Made by a program: the position numbers and the translations under genes. DNA of 64,000 bases from Protula sp. h YS-2021 (Eukaryota > Annelida > Polychaeta > Sabellida > Serpulidae): positions 105,003,190-105,067,189 of the forward strand of contig OX457024.1 in the NCBI GenBank assembly GCA_949752745.1, in the 5' to 3' direction. Each line of letters opens with the position of its first letter. Positions within the stretch are counted from its first letter, which is position 1. Below the pieces are notes generated by a model. The model saw only the letters and a program-made list of their open reading frames with translations. It searched no databases and was not told the DNA's origin. This document shows positions 32,859-45,305 of this stretch, piece by piece.

Positions 32859-33634
32859 CAATGTGGAAATTCCAGGATTCTTTGATCTCCAATATTTGTT
32901 ACGATGCCAATTTCTAACGCGCATACCCGAACCAGACCTCACAAACCCCCGATTTCTTCAAGCATTTAAAATTGTGATTGTGAAAGAAACACAGGGGTAG
33001 TGTAGATTTGTCCTTGTTGTTTTTATTTATTTATCAATTATTTAATTTTAGGGAGGAGGGAGCGGGAGAGGACCGCGTCGTAACTGATAACTGGGAGGAA
33101 AGAAAAAAAAGAGAGAATTTCCACAAAGATGTCTATAAAAAGAATAAACAATAGGTTTTTACTATTGAGGGAATCCCACATTACGCTGTGGAAGAACGTG
33201 TGACAGCTTCGTACCGACCTCACCGACCAAAACAGCTGCTTTCTCAGTTCTGGCAATCCGAGGCGTCATAATGGCGTTTCGGCAGAGCAAATGTTATAGA
33301 ATACACAATGACCTGATGCAGCCACTTGGAGATGTGGGGGGGGGGGGGGGGTGGGGTGGGCGGGATGAATGGGGCAATCGGTGTCATATGTGCTACCACG
33401 GGTGTCTAAAAGTCATGGACACGCATGGTAACCAGTTGATATGTGAGTGCCCCCACCCGCCCCCCCCCCCCCTCCTCGGGATGGAGCCCTTAAGTCTGAC
33501 AAAACCCCATCCTGTTCCAGATTCAGGAATAAAGTAAAACAAGAGGACACATATCACAGCTGAGATGAACAAAAAGAACAAAAAATCACAAAAACAAAAA
33601 AGAAAAGAAAACAACGAAAAAGAACCACACTTAC
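32859..33634. other. Intron DNA of the membrane-protein gene
   Basis: G-runs at 33337-33359 and C-runs at 33461-33475. No exon is evident, although the exon needed to fix the phase mismatch should lie between 31600 and 33634. Confidence 0.4.
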
Positions 33635-33859
33635 GATAAATGGGAGGTGCCGCTGGATTCTTTCATGGATTCTTCCATGGATACTTCCCTAAATTCTTCT
33701 GGTATGGGACCAACGGAGGTGTCGGCTCGAAATATCACCGGCCCCAGGGCATTTTCTAAATGCGTGCACCAGTGCCAGAATCCCACCAGTGTCCAAACAA
33801 ACGCGGCCACCGCCAGCCCCAAGGCCAGCAAGATCAGAATACTCTGTATGATGAGCCAT
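33635..33859 (-). CDS. Four-TM membrane protein, exon with TM3
   Basis: Acceptor TTTTCGTTGCAG and donor TTATC|GTAAGT bound a 225-bp exon. With the two bases carried from exon 2 it reads R-WLIIQSILILLALGLAVAAF, VWTLVGFWHWCTHLENAL, GPVIFRADTSVGPIPEEF, REVSMEESMKESSGTSHL. The first ~30 residues are a strong membrane helix; the rest is an acidic, Ser-rich loop with two repeated MEES/MKES units. It ends in phase 2. Confidence 0.75.
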
Positions 33860-34267
33860 CTGCAACGAAAACAAGGGTTTTGTTTTCGTTATTTAGTTAT
33901 TTATGTTTGTGTAATTATTGATTTGCATGCTTATTTCTTGCCCTTTTTTATGAAGGGAAGGGCGGTTCGACATTTTATTTTTTCTTTTTTTTTTCATTGG
34001 TCACAAGGCGTCCTATGGAGTAGGAATATTGTTAGAAATGTCAATTTAAGCTGAATTATTTTTTTATCCTGTGCTTGTTTTTGATTTTTTTACAGCACCT
34101 CTTACTTGTATAGAAAATGACATTTTTATGGCTTAATTGAGGAAAGGGTCAACTGTCTCACATTAGCGCGTTATAAAATAAGACTCTGCAACGAACTGTT
34201 TGGCGCTGTGGATACCAAGTGTCTCATATGAGCACGTTATAAACTTGACTACGTCTCGAGGAGTGCG
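33860..34267. other. Intron DNA
   Basis: AT-rich DNA with poly-T runs. Nothing recognisable. Confidence 0.4.
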
Positions 34268-35000
34268 TCTATCCCCCGTGGGGGATATGGTGTGTGTAAG
34301 GCTGTTGCGTGTTGACAACGCAAAATTTAAAAGTGGAAGGATAGGTAGACGTAGTGTCTAACATTTAAACGAATCAATCCATTAACCAGTAGGCGCGTGA
34401 GACTGTCGTAGGAACGCTAAGTCAGCGCCAATTTTCAAAAGTCCGCCATTTTGTCAATTTTTGCCCAATCCGGAAAATTCTTGGTCACTGCACTGCAGAA
34501 GGGTCCAGAGAAGCCGTGTACAAAATATGAAACGAATTCACCCATTAATGTGGCCTGTAGGCGGGTAAGACTGCCGTATATACGCTAAGTCCAGTGCGAT
34601 TTTCAAAAGTCCGCCATTTTGTCAATTGTTGCCCAATTCGAAAAATTTTTAATCACTGCACTGCGGAAGATTCCAGAGAAGCCGTGTACAAAATTTGAAA
34701 CGAATCTGTCTATTAATGTGGCCTGTAGACGCGTGAGACTGCCATATATAAACGATAAGTCCAGAGCCGATTTTCAAAAGCCCGCCATTTTGTCAATTTT
34801 TTTCCGATCCGGAAAATTCTTGGTCACTGCACTGCGAAAGGGTCCAGAGAAGCCGTGTACAAAATTTGAAACGAATCTATATATTAATGTGGCCTGTAGA
34901 CGCGTGAGACTGAAGCGTGACAGACGGACAGACAGACGGACAGACGGACAGACCGGAAAGTTCAAAACTATATCCCTCCGTTTCACGGGGGATAATAAGA
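34268..35000 (+). mobile_element. Pearl/HINE-like nonautonomous element with (GACAGACG)n and end hairpins
   Basis: Near the left end is the palindrome TATCCCCC-GT-GGGGGATA. Three ~180-bp core units follow, each with AAGTCCGCCATTTTGTCAAT, TTGGTCACTGCACTGC, CCAGAGAAGCCGTGTACAAA and TAATGTGGCCTGTAGACGCG. Then come a (GACAGACG)n run at about 34918-34955 and the terminal hairpin TATCCCTCCG-TTTCA-CGGGGGATA followed by ATAAG. This layout is close to the bivalve pearl elements. No coding capacity. Confidence 0.7.
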
Positions 35001-37486
35001 CATTATAATGAACTGCTTTAGCGCTATGGATATCTCCTCGTGTCATACTCTGCCCATGCTGTTGAAAGACTGGCCATGCTACAAGTTATTATACCCCACC
35101 CTCCGCCACCCTCCACCCAAACAACATGGAGGTTCTTGTACTGTGTTTAACCCATTGGTGGGGGCATGCATGTCCCAAAAAGACGTAAGGGTTGGTCATT
35201 TTGTGGTCAGCCCAAAAAAAAAAGGGAGGGATATAGAGCTCCGCGCCCAACAAAAGGAGGCACCCGAAGTCCGCGTACAAACGCTTCTTAAATACAAATG
35301 TCTTATTCTTTGACACACGCGCAGTGTAGAAAATGTAAGTGGTTTTATTCTTTGGTTTGTAGTGTTTTCCTGGCGATCGGTTCCGGTGTTGCGTGCGCAT
35401 AATCCCCCCCCCCCCCCGTGCTAACAACATCCCTCCGCCCTCCTCCGGGTTTGTTTGTACGCACACAGTGAATGTAATAAAACCCCACCGTGCTGGAGGC
35501 TTCCACAATTTCGCACACCATTTATTAACACTTGACAAGCCTTTGGCTTGCAAGGGTTATATGAATTTGTGCGAGCAAAATTGGTCCTTTTTTTTTCTTC
35601 TTGACACTTTTCCCGATTTTTTTGTGTCTTCTTCTCTGACACTATGGGCCCTATGACCATGAAACTTGGGACTTATGAAGAGCTTGATCTGAACATGTGC
35701 ATGTCACTTTTTATTTTCGTTTTTGATTTCTTTTTCTTTGTTAAAACGCCATGTGAAAAGAGGGTATTTTTTGCAAGTAAATGCGTAGCATTTAACGACG
35801 GCAGAATACATATTTGCTCAGTGAGCTTTGTGCGAGCCCTCACTGCGTAAATAGATAACAAGGCCCATGCCTGATCAGTCAATAAAACTTTAAGTCAACA
35901 ACAACCAAACACTACTCGGCTTATAAGACGTATTCAAGCTGTGTTGTTTGCAATATATTATTCAAGAAATAACCCATTGAAGGAATTATTTTTGCGTTTT
36001 AATTTTGTCAAGTGTTTAACATTTCGCTAGCGGAATGAGCTTCTAGTCTACATTACCATTGCTTATTTTAACCACAAAAGAAGTTATGTGAATTTAGAGC
36101 ATGAATTAAATCTACAAAGCTCTCTGGTGTGAAAAGCTCTTTAAAAACAGCCATGGATGTGGATTCATCAATATTTTCAGGTCTCAAAAATACATGTTGC
36201 TATGGATTACTGCTCCATTGAGTAAGAAGACATGTGAAATAAAGGCAGGAATTCAATTTACAAGGCGGTGAAAAGGTCTTTAATCAGTGCCTGTAATTTG
36301 GCAAATTAAGTAAGAGTTCTGGTGGTTTTGAGAAGGCTTTCTTCGGTATATGTGATGATCGGATTACTATACTAAAAAGTTAAACTTTTCAAATTTTACG
36401 TGTGAGAAGACTTCAGAAATCAAAAGTAAAATCTTTTGGCAAACAGTACTTTGCAGTAATCAAATTTACTTTCAATGAAAAACGAACAAATGCTCCCCAT
36501 CTTTTAAAAAAGAAGTGTGAATAAGATTATATTATATTATATTATGTTCGCATTCGAAGTGTGAGATAATTTGAATCAGTCATCCAAATCCTAAATATGA
36601 ATCGAAGCTGTGTTTTGATCAGTCGAAACGAAGTAGAATCTAGAAGAGTCTATGTTTACAAATTCATGGGAGATTTTATATCGTACTTTACTGCATGCTC
36701 TTTTATTTTCTCGATGAAAATACGGTGAAATAAATCTCATACAGCCCCGTCTGACGCCAATACAGGCATACAGAAACGGTGTTAGACACCAGCTCTATGT
36801 TCGATATTGGCTTGAGGCTGTATGAAAAATACAGTGCTGCAACAAAATAGACCATAGGCTTACTTGAAGGGACATTAAAAAAGGCCTGACCTTAAAAGTG
36901 TTTTAATCGCCCATACTCTGCTCATCCGCTCATCGCCCACCATCACCACCCCCACCCCAACCCCAACACCCCCACCCCCCGTTACTTAAACAAAAAAAAG
37001 CTGCAAATTTACCTTAAAATACTGCTGTTAGGCAAGTCCAAGTATGTCTTCAATCCCCATGATACATTTTACCGGGTATTTTTCGGTATCCGATTTTTAC
37101 GGGGTTTCTTCCTGTTCACTTTCCGTAATAATGCTATATCTCTTATTCCGCAGTGGGACACCGCTACTGTCGGATTCCAATTTAGATGGATCAAATAATG
37201 TTTGAGTTGGTATAAGAAGCAAATCGTCATCGGAAATTAGACTATTAAAAATGCTGAAATTGGCTTCCATAGCCCATTTTTAACTTATTATTGAACATGG
37301 GTTTAAATTCAAAACCCGACTTTACCACAGTGAATGAGAATTTTCAAAAACACGTGAGCACTAATTTAGACAATGCAGACAATGCGTGAGAACCGCTCCC
37401 CGCCCCATTCTTTCATCCTGCATAACTTTCTTTAAAGGTGTCAAACAGGGTCGATCTCAAAACAAAAGAGACAATGCAGCAAGTTA
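35001..37486. other. Intron DNA of the membrane-protein gene
   Basis: No exon or named element is seen. There are C-runs at 35404-35417 and 36940-36980 and A-runs near 35214. The block 35000-35900 might be an old repeat but I cannot classify it. Confidence 0.4.
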
Positions 37487-37586
37487 GTTATTGAATGGCC
37501 ACTCGACTGTATGAACTATGCTGTACCCCCGTGCTTCGCACTCGGGCACAGCATATTCCATACAGTACTCGTGACCATTCAATAAC
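37487..37586. repeat. ~100-bp GC-tipped hairpin (fold-back element)
   Basis: The left arm GTTATTGAATGGCC-ACTCGACTGTATG is mirrored by the right arm CATACAGTACTCGTGACC-ATTCAATAAC with few mismatches. The apex CCCCCGTGC-TTC-GCACTCGGG is GC-rich. The whole block is one long imperfect palindrome, consistent with a MITE or a fold-back repeat. Confidence 0.85.
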
Positions 37587-38305
37587 CAACACTTACAGCT
37601 AAAGGCTCTGATTCAAATTGTGAATAAAACATTTAACATGTCCATTTCGTGAAATGGCGGGTTTCCAACATTGACTGTAACATATACAAGGCATTCAGCG
37701 ATATGATTAATTACTTCACTGTGTCATATAATTAGTTGTAAAAACATTTTATTTGACCACTGTTTACTTCTTAAACCACTTAAACTTTTGTTTGTGGTGT
37801 GTATTAATTTTCATTAATACACTGTATTGTACACCGCCTAATTAAAAAAATAACGACGGCTCCTCATCCGATTTTTCTTCTAATTGTTTTTCAAGAGTTT
37901 GAGTATTTTGAAACAATTCTTCGTCAGACTGAGCAGAAAATAAAAAAACTAAGATTCAGAACAGCTTGCGCCGCTAATGTTGTATTAATAGTACTTCCGG
38001 TAGAATATTTTGGGTTATAAAAATTTCGTTCCCGCTATCCATGCTTGTAAACTGGTCAGATAATTGAACTGAATGAAGCGCTTGCACGAAGCAAAGAGAT
38101 CAAATGTTGGATAGACAGTGTATTATGTAATGAGAATATTTGACACTCTTCATCCGGCATACGCTGCATTGTGAAAAAAGAAGGACTTTAAATCGATTAA
38201 TTAATATCATGAACACTGAAAACTTTTTTCTGATCCCAGTGAAGTGTATTATGTTGTGATTATATTTCACGCTCTGTTGGAGTGGGGTGGGGTGGTTTAA
38301 GTCCG

Positions 38306-38410
38306 ATAAACCATTCAAAGTCGTGGATTCGTGAAACATAATACATCTCGGGTGGCTACGCCACCCTCGATATATTATAGTTCACGAATCCACTCCTTTT
38401 CAAGGTTTAT
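38306..38410. repeat. ~105-bp GC-tipped hairpin (fold-back element)
   Basis: The left arm starts ATAAACCATTCAAAGTCGTG and GATTCGTGAA; the right arm is its imperfect reverse complement, ending TTCAAGGTTTAT. The apex is GGGTGGC-TAC-GCCACCC. The sequence differs from the hairpin 720 bp upstream but the design is the same. Confidence 0.85.
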
Positions 38411-39119
38411 CTATAACTGAATCGTGTTTGCCAAGTTAAAAATTTTCAGGAAACGTTTTATTTTGCACACGGCACTCATAAGAAGTAAAATGGGACGTAA
38501 AATTAGAAGTTTTTACTTCTTGTAGAAGGTCTGTCATATATCAAATGCTCAACTATCATGATAAAACGCACAGATAGATATGGAACCCTTGCTGGTATCT
38601 GATATCATACTATAAAATCTGAAGTGCAAAAAGTGTGTTTATTGTCTGACGGACACTGGTATAAACATATTCTCGCGAATTTGTTTGCTTTTCACCCGTG
38701 CTAAAAAACCACCCGCCGACGCATCAGGAGATCAAGTCTCAACATAAGACTTTTTAGTGTAAGGGGTTGGGGTGTTTTTACACAGGGAATTGTTTGCACG
38801 CAACACCAGAGGATTTACTATTGTAGCCAAAGTATATGTCATTTAATTGGCAATACAATGAAAATGAAACCAACGGATGCCCAAATTAAGAGAAAACTGT
38901 GTCAATGTGCATTGTTATTTCTTGACCAGATAATTTAGGGCATTTTAACCAAGGCATGTTAACACTGCCTGCTTGTCAAGTTGTGAAAGTGAAAACGCTC
39001 CCTCATTTTCCTGATCTATTTTTTTAATCACAGTTTCACTTCACACTACTTTCACATGAAATGTGATGTTTTCCCAAAGCAACTCATAGCTAAAAAGAAA
39101 GTCTTGCGTCAGTATAAAC
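38411..39119. other. Intron DNA
   Basis: AT-rich, no exon or element recognised. Confidence 0.4.
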
Positions 39120-39948
39120 TAGAACATTGGTGCACTGCTGCATCAGTGCACTCCAACATCAGAGCACTGATACATAAGTGCACGCCAGCATCAGAACACT
39201 GAAACATCCGTGCACTCCTACATCAGTGGACTCCTACGTCAATGCACTCCACCATCAGTGCACTCCTACATCAGTGCACTCCTACATCAATGCGCCTCTA
39301 CATTAGAGCACTCCTACATCAGTGCACTCCTACAACAATGCACTCTTTCATCAGTGCACTGCTACATCAGAACACTAAAACATCCGTGCACTCCTACATC
39401 AGTAGACTCCTACGTCAATGCACTCCAATATCAGTGCACTCCACCATCAGTGCACTCCTACATCAGTGCACTCCTACGTCAATGCACTCCAACATCAGTG
39501 CACTCCTACAGCAATGCACTCCTACAACAGTGCACTCTTTCATCAGTGCAGTCCTACATCAGAACACTAATACATCAGTGCACTCCTACATCAGTGCACT
39601 CCTACATCAGAACACTATTACAACAGTTCACTCCTACACCAGTGCACTCCTACATCAGTGCACTCCTACACCAGAGCACTCCTACATTAGTGCACTCCTG
39701 GAACAATGCACTCCTTCATCACTGCACTCCTATATCAGTGCACTCCACCATCAGTGCACTCCTACATCAGTGCACTCCTACATCAATGCACCTCTACATT
39801 AGAGCACTCCTACATCAGTGCACTCCTACAGCAGTGCACTCCTACACCAGAGCACTAATACATTAGTGCACTCCTGGAACAATGCACTCCTTCATCACTG
39901 CACTCCTTCATCACTGCACTCCTACATTAGTGCACTCCTCCATGAGTT
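39120..39948. repeat. 16-bp tandem repeat (TGCACTCCTACATCAG)
   Basis: About 50 units of TGCACTCCTACATCAG with variants CTCCTACAACAA and AACACTAATACA. A 16-aa cycle appears in all three plus frames because the unit is not a multiple of three. Blocks of variants recur at larger spacing (for example 39210-39370 and 39360-39540), showing secondary amplification. Confidence 0.93.
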
Positions 39949-40814
39949 GTAGTTGTAGCATGTGGAACGCTTTCAAATTTGCCTGCACATGACGTCACGA
40001 GAAAAACTTCCGGGCCTCAGACCGCAGTTAATTGACTTATATGTTTCTTTATAGCTTCGACTGAAATCTGTATTCAAGTAAAGTATCAGTGGCGGATCCA
40101 GGGGGGGGGGGTTCAAGGGTTGCAACCATCCCCCCCCCTAAATCCGAAAAATAGACCCCCAGCTGGCCTAGGAGCGCGCGCATGCCCTACTCCCACGCTG
40201 GCCCAAGTTGAACACCCCCCTCCCTTTGCCCGAAAGCTATATCCACCACTGCAGTGCACTTCCGCACGCACGAAAATACCGACCAAAATAGGGCAGAACT
40301 GGTTACTTTTTTTCTTTTCTTTTCTTTTTTTCTGGTCAAAACCAACTCACCCCTCAGACAAATGAAGCACCTAATATGCTCAACTCAATTTTTGTATTGT
40401 TACTCTTGTAAATGTTTAAATTATTTTACTGCGTTTTATCAAGGAACTATTCTGTGTAGCCTTGGTGTGATGAGCCGCTGTTCTGCGGGGATCTATCTGT
40501 TACGCTCAAGCACAGAGCGGATGTATATTTTAACAAGTTTGTCCAAGGACAAAGTCCCAGCTTACGAAAGGCAATAAAACCAATTCCAGCGTGCATGAGC
40601 AAGGGAATTTTCCTGAAAAATTGGGCTTCAAAAGATGAGACGGCAAAGAGCTAGCCCAATAATTAATTTAGCACCGGACCAGAACATAGACCGATAAATG
40701 CATACAAAGATTTCTTTCCCAGAAAAAATGGGAAACAGATTTTTTGTATCTCTGGTAGACAGGATAGTCTGCCATAGGCACCTTCAAACAACGCTCGCAT
40801 TTCGGACCATTGCG
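39949..40814. other. Intron DNA
   Basis: G-runs at 40101-40110 and C-runs at 40130-40138 flank a possible old repeat beginning CAGTGGCGGATCCAGG, a phrase common at transposable-element ends in many animals. No exon is seen. Confidence 0.4.
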
Positions 40815-43715
40815 CATATTTATGTAACTTGCCTTGATGCGCGGTTCTTATTCAGACAAGTGCGCATGTTTATTTAATTTTGCGTAGATGCGCGGTTCCC
40901 ATTTTGGAACAGTGCACATGTTTATTTAACTTCCGTTGATGTGCGGTTCGCATTTCTGACGAGGGCCCATGTTTTTTTTTTTTTACCTTTTGTGGATGCA
41001 CATCGGATCAGTGCGCACGTTTATTTACCTTGTGTTGATGTGCGGTTCTTATTTCGGATCAATGCGCATCTTAATTTACATTGTGTTGATGTGCGGTTCT
41101 TATTTCGGATCAGTGCGCATGTTTATTTACCTTGTGTTGATGTGCGGTTCTTATTTCGGATCAGTGCGCATGTTTATTTACCTTGTGTTGATGTGCGGTT
41201 CTTATTTCGGATCAGTGCGCATGTTTATTTACCTTGTGTTGATGTGCGGTTCTTATTCTATACCAATGCGCATGTTTATTTTACTTGCGTTGATGAGCGG
41301 TACTTATTTCGGACAGCCCAAGTTTTCTTAGGTTGCATGTCGGACCAGTTTGCATGTTTATTTAACTTGCGTTGATGCACGGTGCTTATTTTGGACGTGT
41401 GCCTATGTTTGTTTAACTTGCGTTGGTGCGCGGTTTGCATTTTGGACCAGTGTGCATGTTTATTTAACTTGCGTTGATGAGCAGTTCGAATTTCGGATCA
41501 TTACGCATGTTTATTTAACTTGCGTTAATGCGCGGTTCGAATTTCGGACCAGTGCGCATGTTTATTTAACTTGCGTTGATGCGCAGTGCTTATTTTGGAC
41601 CAGTGCAAATGTTTATTTAATTTGCGTTGGAGCGTGGTTCGCATTTCGAACTACTGCGCCTGTCTATTTAACTTGCGCTGATGCGCGGTTCGAATTTCGG
41701 ACCAGTGCGCATGTTTATTTAACTTGCGTTGATGGCCGGTGCTTATTTTAGACCAGTGCAAATGTTTATTTAACTTACATTGGCGCGTGGTTCGCATTTC
41801 GAACCACTGCGTATGTTTATTTAACGTGCGTCGATGCGCGGTTCTTATTTCAGGCCAATGCGCATATTTCTTTAACTTGAGTTGATGCGCGGTTCTTATT
41901 CTGAACCAGTGCACATGTTTATTTAAGTTGCGTTGATGCTCAGTTCTTATTTTGAATAGTGCGCATGTTATTTAAGTTGCGTTAATGGGCAGTTCGCATT
42001 TCGACATAGTGCGCATGTTTATTTAGCTTGCTTTGATGCAAGGTGCTTATTTTGGTCCAGTGTGCTTGCTTATTTAGCTTGTATTGCCGTGCGGTTCGCA
42101 TTTCGGACCAGCGCGTATGTTTTTTTTTAACTTGTGTTGATGCGTGGTTCGCATTTTGGACCATTGCGCATATTTGTTTAACTTGTGTTGATGATCGGTA
42201 CTTATTTTGGACCGGTGCAAATGTTTATTTAACTTGCGTTGATACGCGGTGCTTATGTTAGACCAGTGCAAATGTTTATTTAACTTACGTTGGCGTGCAG
42301 TTCGCATTTCGAACCACTGCGTATGTTTATTTAACGTGCGTCGATGCGCGGTTCTTATTTCAGGCCAATGCGCATATTTCTTTAACTTGAGTTGATGCGC
42401 GGTTCTTATTCTGGACCAGTGCGCATGTTTATTTATGTTGCGTTGATGCGCAGTTCTTATTTTGAATAGTGCGCATGTTATTTAAGTTGCGTTAATGGGC
42501 AGTTCACATTTCGAAATAGAGCGCATGTTTATTTAATTTGCGTTGATGCAAGGTGCTTATTTTGGTCCAGTGTGCTTGCTTATTTAGCTTGTGTTGCTTT
42601 GCGGTTCGCATTTCGGACCAGCGCGCATGTTTTTTTTTAACTTGTGTTGATGCGTGGTTCGCATTTTGGACCATTGCGCATGTTTATTTAACTTGTGTTG
42701 ATGATCGGTACTTATTTTGGACCGGCGCAAATGTTTATTTAACTTAGGCTTATGTGCGGTTCGCAATTCGAACCAGTGTGCATGTTTATTTAATTTGCGT
42801 TGATATCCGGTTCGCATTTCGGACCAGTATATCTGTTTCTTTAGGTTACGTTGATGCGCAGTTCGCATTTTGGGACAAGTGAGCAGGTTCATTTAACTTG
42901 CGTTGACGCGCGACTTGCGTTTCGGACCAGAACGCATGTTTATTTAAGTCCCGTCGATGCCCGACTCTTATATCTATTCAACTTGCGTCGACTCATGGTT
43001 CTTTCTTCGGACCACTGCGCATGTTTATTTAACTTGCGTTGATGCGCGATTCTCATTTCAGACCACTGCGCATGTCTATTCAACTTGCGTCGATGCGTGG
43101 TTCTTTTTTTCGGACAAGTGCGCATGTTTGTTTAACTTGCGTTGATGTGCGGTGCTTATTTTGGACCGGATCGCATGTTTATTTAACTTCCGTCGATGCG
43201 CGGTTCGCATTTCAGGCCATTGCCCATGTTTATTTAACCTGTGTTGATGCGTGGTTCTCATTTCAGAGCAGTGCGCATATTTATTTAACTTGCGTTGATG
43301 CGCCGTTCGCATTTCGGACCACTGCGCATGTTTATTTAATTTGCCTCGATGTGCGGTTCGCATTTCGGACCAGTGCGCATGTTTCTTTAGGCTGCGTTGA
43401 TGCGCGGTTCGCATTTCAGACCACTGCGCATGTCTATTCAACTTACGTCGAAGCGTAGTTCTTTTTTTCGGACCAGTGCGCATGTTTATTTAACCTGCGT
43501 TGATGCGCGGTGCTTATTTCGGACCAGTTCGCATCTTTATTTATCTTCCTTCGATGCGCAGTTCACATTTCGGACCAATGCGCATGTTTATTTAACTTGC
43601 ATCGATGCGGAGTACTTAATTTGGACTACTGCGAATGTTTCTTTTACTTGCGTAGATGTGCGGTTGTTAAATCTGACTACTGCGCAAGTTCATTTAACTT
43701 GCGTTTATGCGCTGG
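40815..43715. repeat. 51-bp satellite-like array, ~2.9 kb, about 55 units
   Basis: The unit is roughly GCGCATGTTTATTTAACTTG, CGTTGATGCGCGGTTCGCAT, TTCGGACCAGT. The period of 51 is a multiple of three, so long open frames exist on both strands (17-residue cycles such as HVYLTCVDARFAFRTSA on plus and KLNKHAHWSEMRTAHQR on minus). Units vary most at GGTTCGCATTT versus GGTGCTTATTT. A block at about 41750-42150 recurs at 42260-42660, spaced by 510 bp (ten units). Confidence 0.93.
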
Positions 43716-43719
43716 AGGA

Positions 43720-45194
43720 GGAGATTCATTTAATTTTTTTTTCAAAAATTCCGAAAAAAATTCAAAAGTTTTCAATTCACTCAAAAAGCACAAGCCGTAT
43801 GCATGACCCCCTAGAGACGGCTCATATCGAAAATAAATGAAATCTGATAAAAACTGTAGGAGGAAATGCATTTTGAATTTTTTTCTTCAAAAATTCTCTC
43901 ATCGACTGAAAAAGACAGGCCATATTCACGACACCCTAAGCATGCCTCAGCCCCAAAATAAATGATGTCTGATCAGAACTGCCGGAGAAAATGCATTTTG
44001 AGGTATTTTCATCAAAAATTCCCCCCAAAATAAAAAATTCCCAAGTCGAGTCAAATAGCACAAGCCGTATGTGAGACCTACCTAAGGATGCCTCATAGCA
44101 AAAATAAATGAAATCGGATAAAAACTGTAGGAGGAAATGCATTTTGAAGTTTTTCTTCAAAAATTCCCAAAAAATACAGAAATTGTCGGATCGACTAAAA
44201 AGCGCAAGTCGTATTCTCAACCCCTGAGGGATGCCTCAAATCCCCCCCCCCCAAAAAAAAACGTTCAAAACTGTAGGGGGAAATGCATTTTGAAGTTTTT
44301 TTCTTCAAAAACTCCGTAAAAATACAAAAATTGCCCGATCGACTAAAAAGCACAAGCCGTATGCACTCACACCAAAAAAAATGTCGTATTCTCAACCCCT
44401 TAGAGATGCCTCAAACCCAAAAAAAAAAAAAAAAAAAAAAACGTTCAAAACTGTAGGGGGAAATGCATTTTGGAGTTTTTTTCTTCAAAAACTCCCTAAA
44501 AATACAAAAATTGCCCGATCGACTAAAAGCACAAGCCGTATGCACTCACACCAAAAATAAATGACATCGAATCAAAATTGTAGGGGTAGATACATTTTGA
44601 ATTATTTTCGAAATTTTTGCTTCAAAAATTCCCCAAAAATATAAACTAAAAAAGCATAAGCCGTATGCACGACCCTTTAGGGGTGCCTCATACCAAAAAT
44701 AAATGACATCGGGTCAAAAATGTAAGAGGAGATATATTTTGAAATTTCTTTAAAAATTCGCAAAAAATTCAAAAATCACCCGATCGACTAAAAAAGCACA
44801 AGCCGTATGCACGACCGCTTGGGAAATCCTCACACCAAAAATAAATGACATCAAATCAAAATTGTAGGAGTAGATGCATTTTTTTCAAAATTTTTGCTTA
44901 AAAAAATCCCCAAAAATACAAAAATTGTCCGATCGACTAAAAAAGCACAAGCCGTATGCACGACCCTTTAGGGCTGCCTCATACCAAAAATAAATGACAT
45001 CGGGTCAAAAATGTAGGAGGAGATACATTTTTATTTTTTTTCTTTAAAAATTCGCCAAAAATTCAAAAATCACCCGATCAACTAGAAAAGCACAAGCCGT
45101 ATGCACGACCCCTTAGGGATGCCTAACACCAAAAATAAATGACATCGAATCAAAATTGTAGGAGGAGATGCATTTTGAAACAAAGTTTACAGCG

Positions 45195-45245
<51 letters not shown>

Positions 45246-45305
45246 GGACGCCATCCGCAGACCGATAGGAATACCCCAGCTTACGTGTAACGTAAGCTGG
45301 GCTAA
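43720..45305 (+). mobile_element. Pearl/HINE-like element with ~180-bp core repeats, (CTAA)n and hairpin (copy 1)
   Basis: Core units share GATCGACTAAAAAAGCACAA, GCCGTATGCACGACCCC, GATGCCTCA, CCAAAAATAAATGACATCG and GTAGGAGGAGATGCATTTT. Nine or so units are followed by a (CTAA)n run at about 45194-45243, a spacer GGACGCCATCCGCAGACCG and the hairpin CCCAGCTTACG-TGTAA-CGTAAGCTGGG, then CTAA. The left units are the most diverged. Confidence 0.75.

Noticed and set aside
33038..33256. Minus frame with a hydrophobic stretch (LLFILFIDIFVEILSFFSF) as the missing exon
   Set aside because: No convincing acceptor or donor borders it, and the Phe/Leu/Ile bias comes from A-rich DNA on the plus strand.
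39210..39866. Long plus-strand frames of 186-218 codons (SYISALLHQCTPTSVH cycles)
   Set aside because: They are translations of a 16-bp minisatellite in different registers, with no domain, start context or splice signal.
41144..43483. Frames of 100-147 codons on both strands (HVYLTCVDA / KLNKHAHWSE)
   Set aside because: The 51-bp unit is a multiple of three, which keeps several frames open by itself. Cycles exist on both strands, so coding on either is unlikely.
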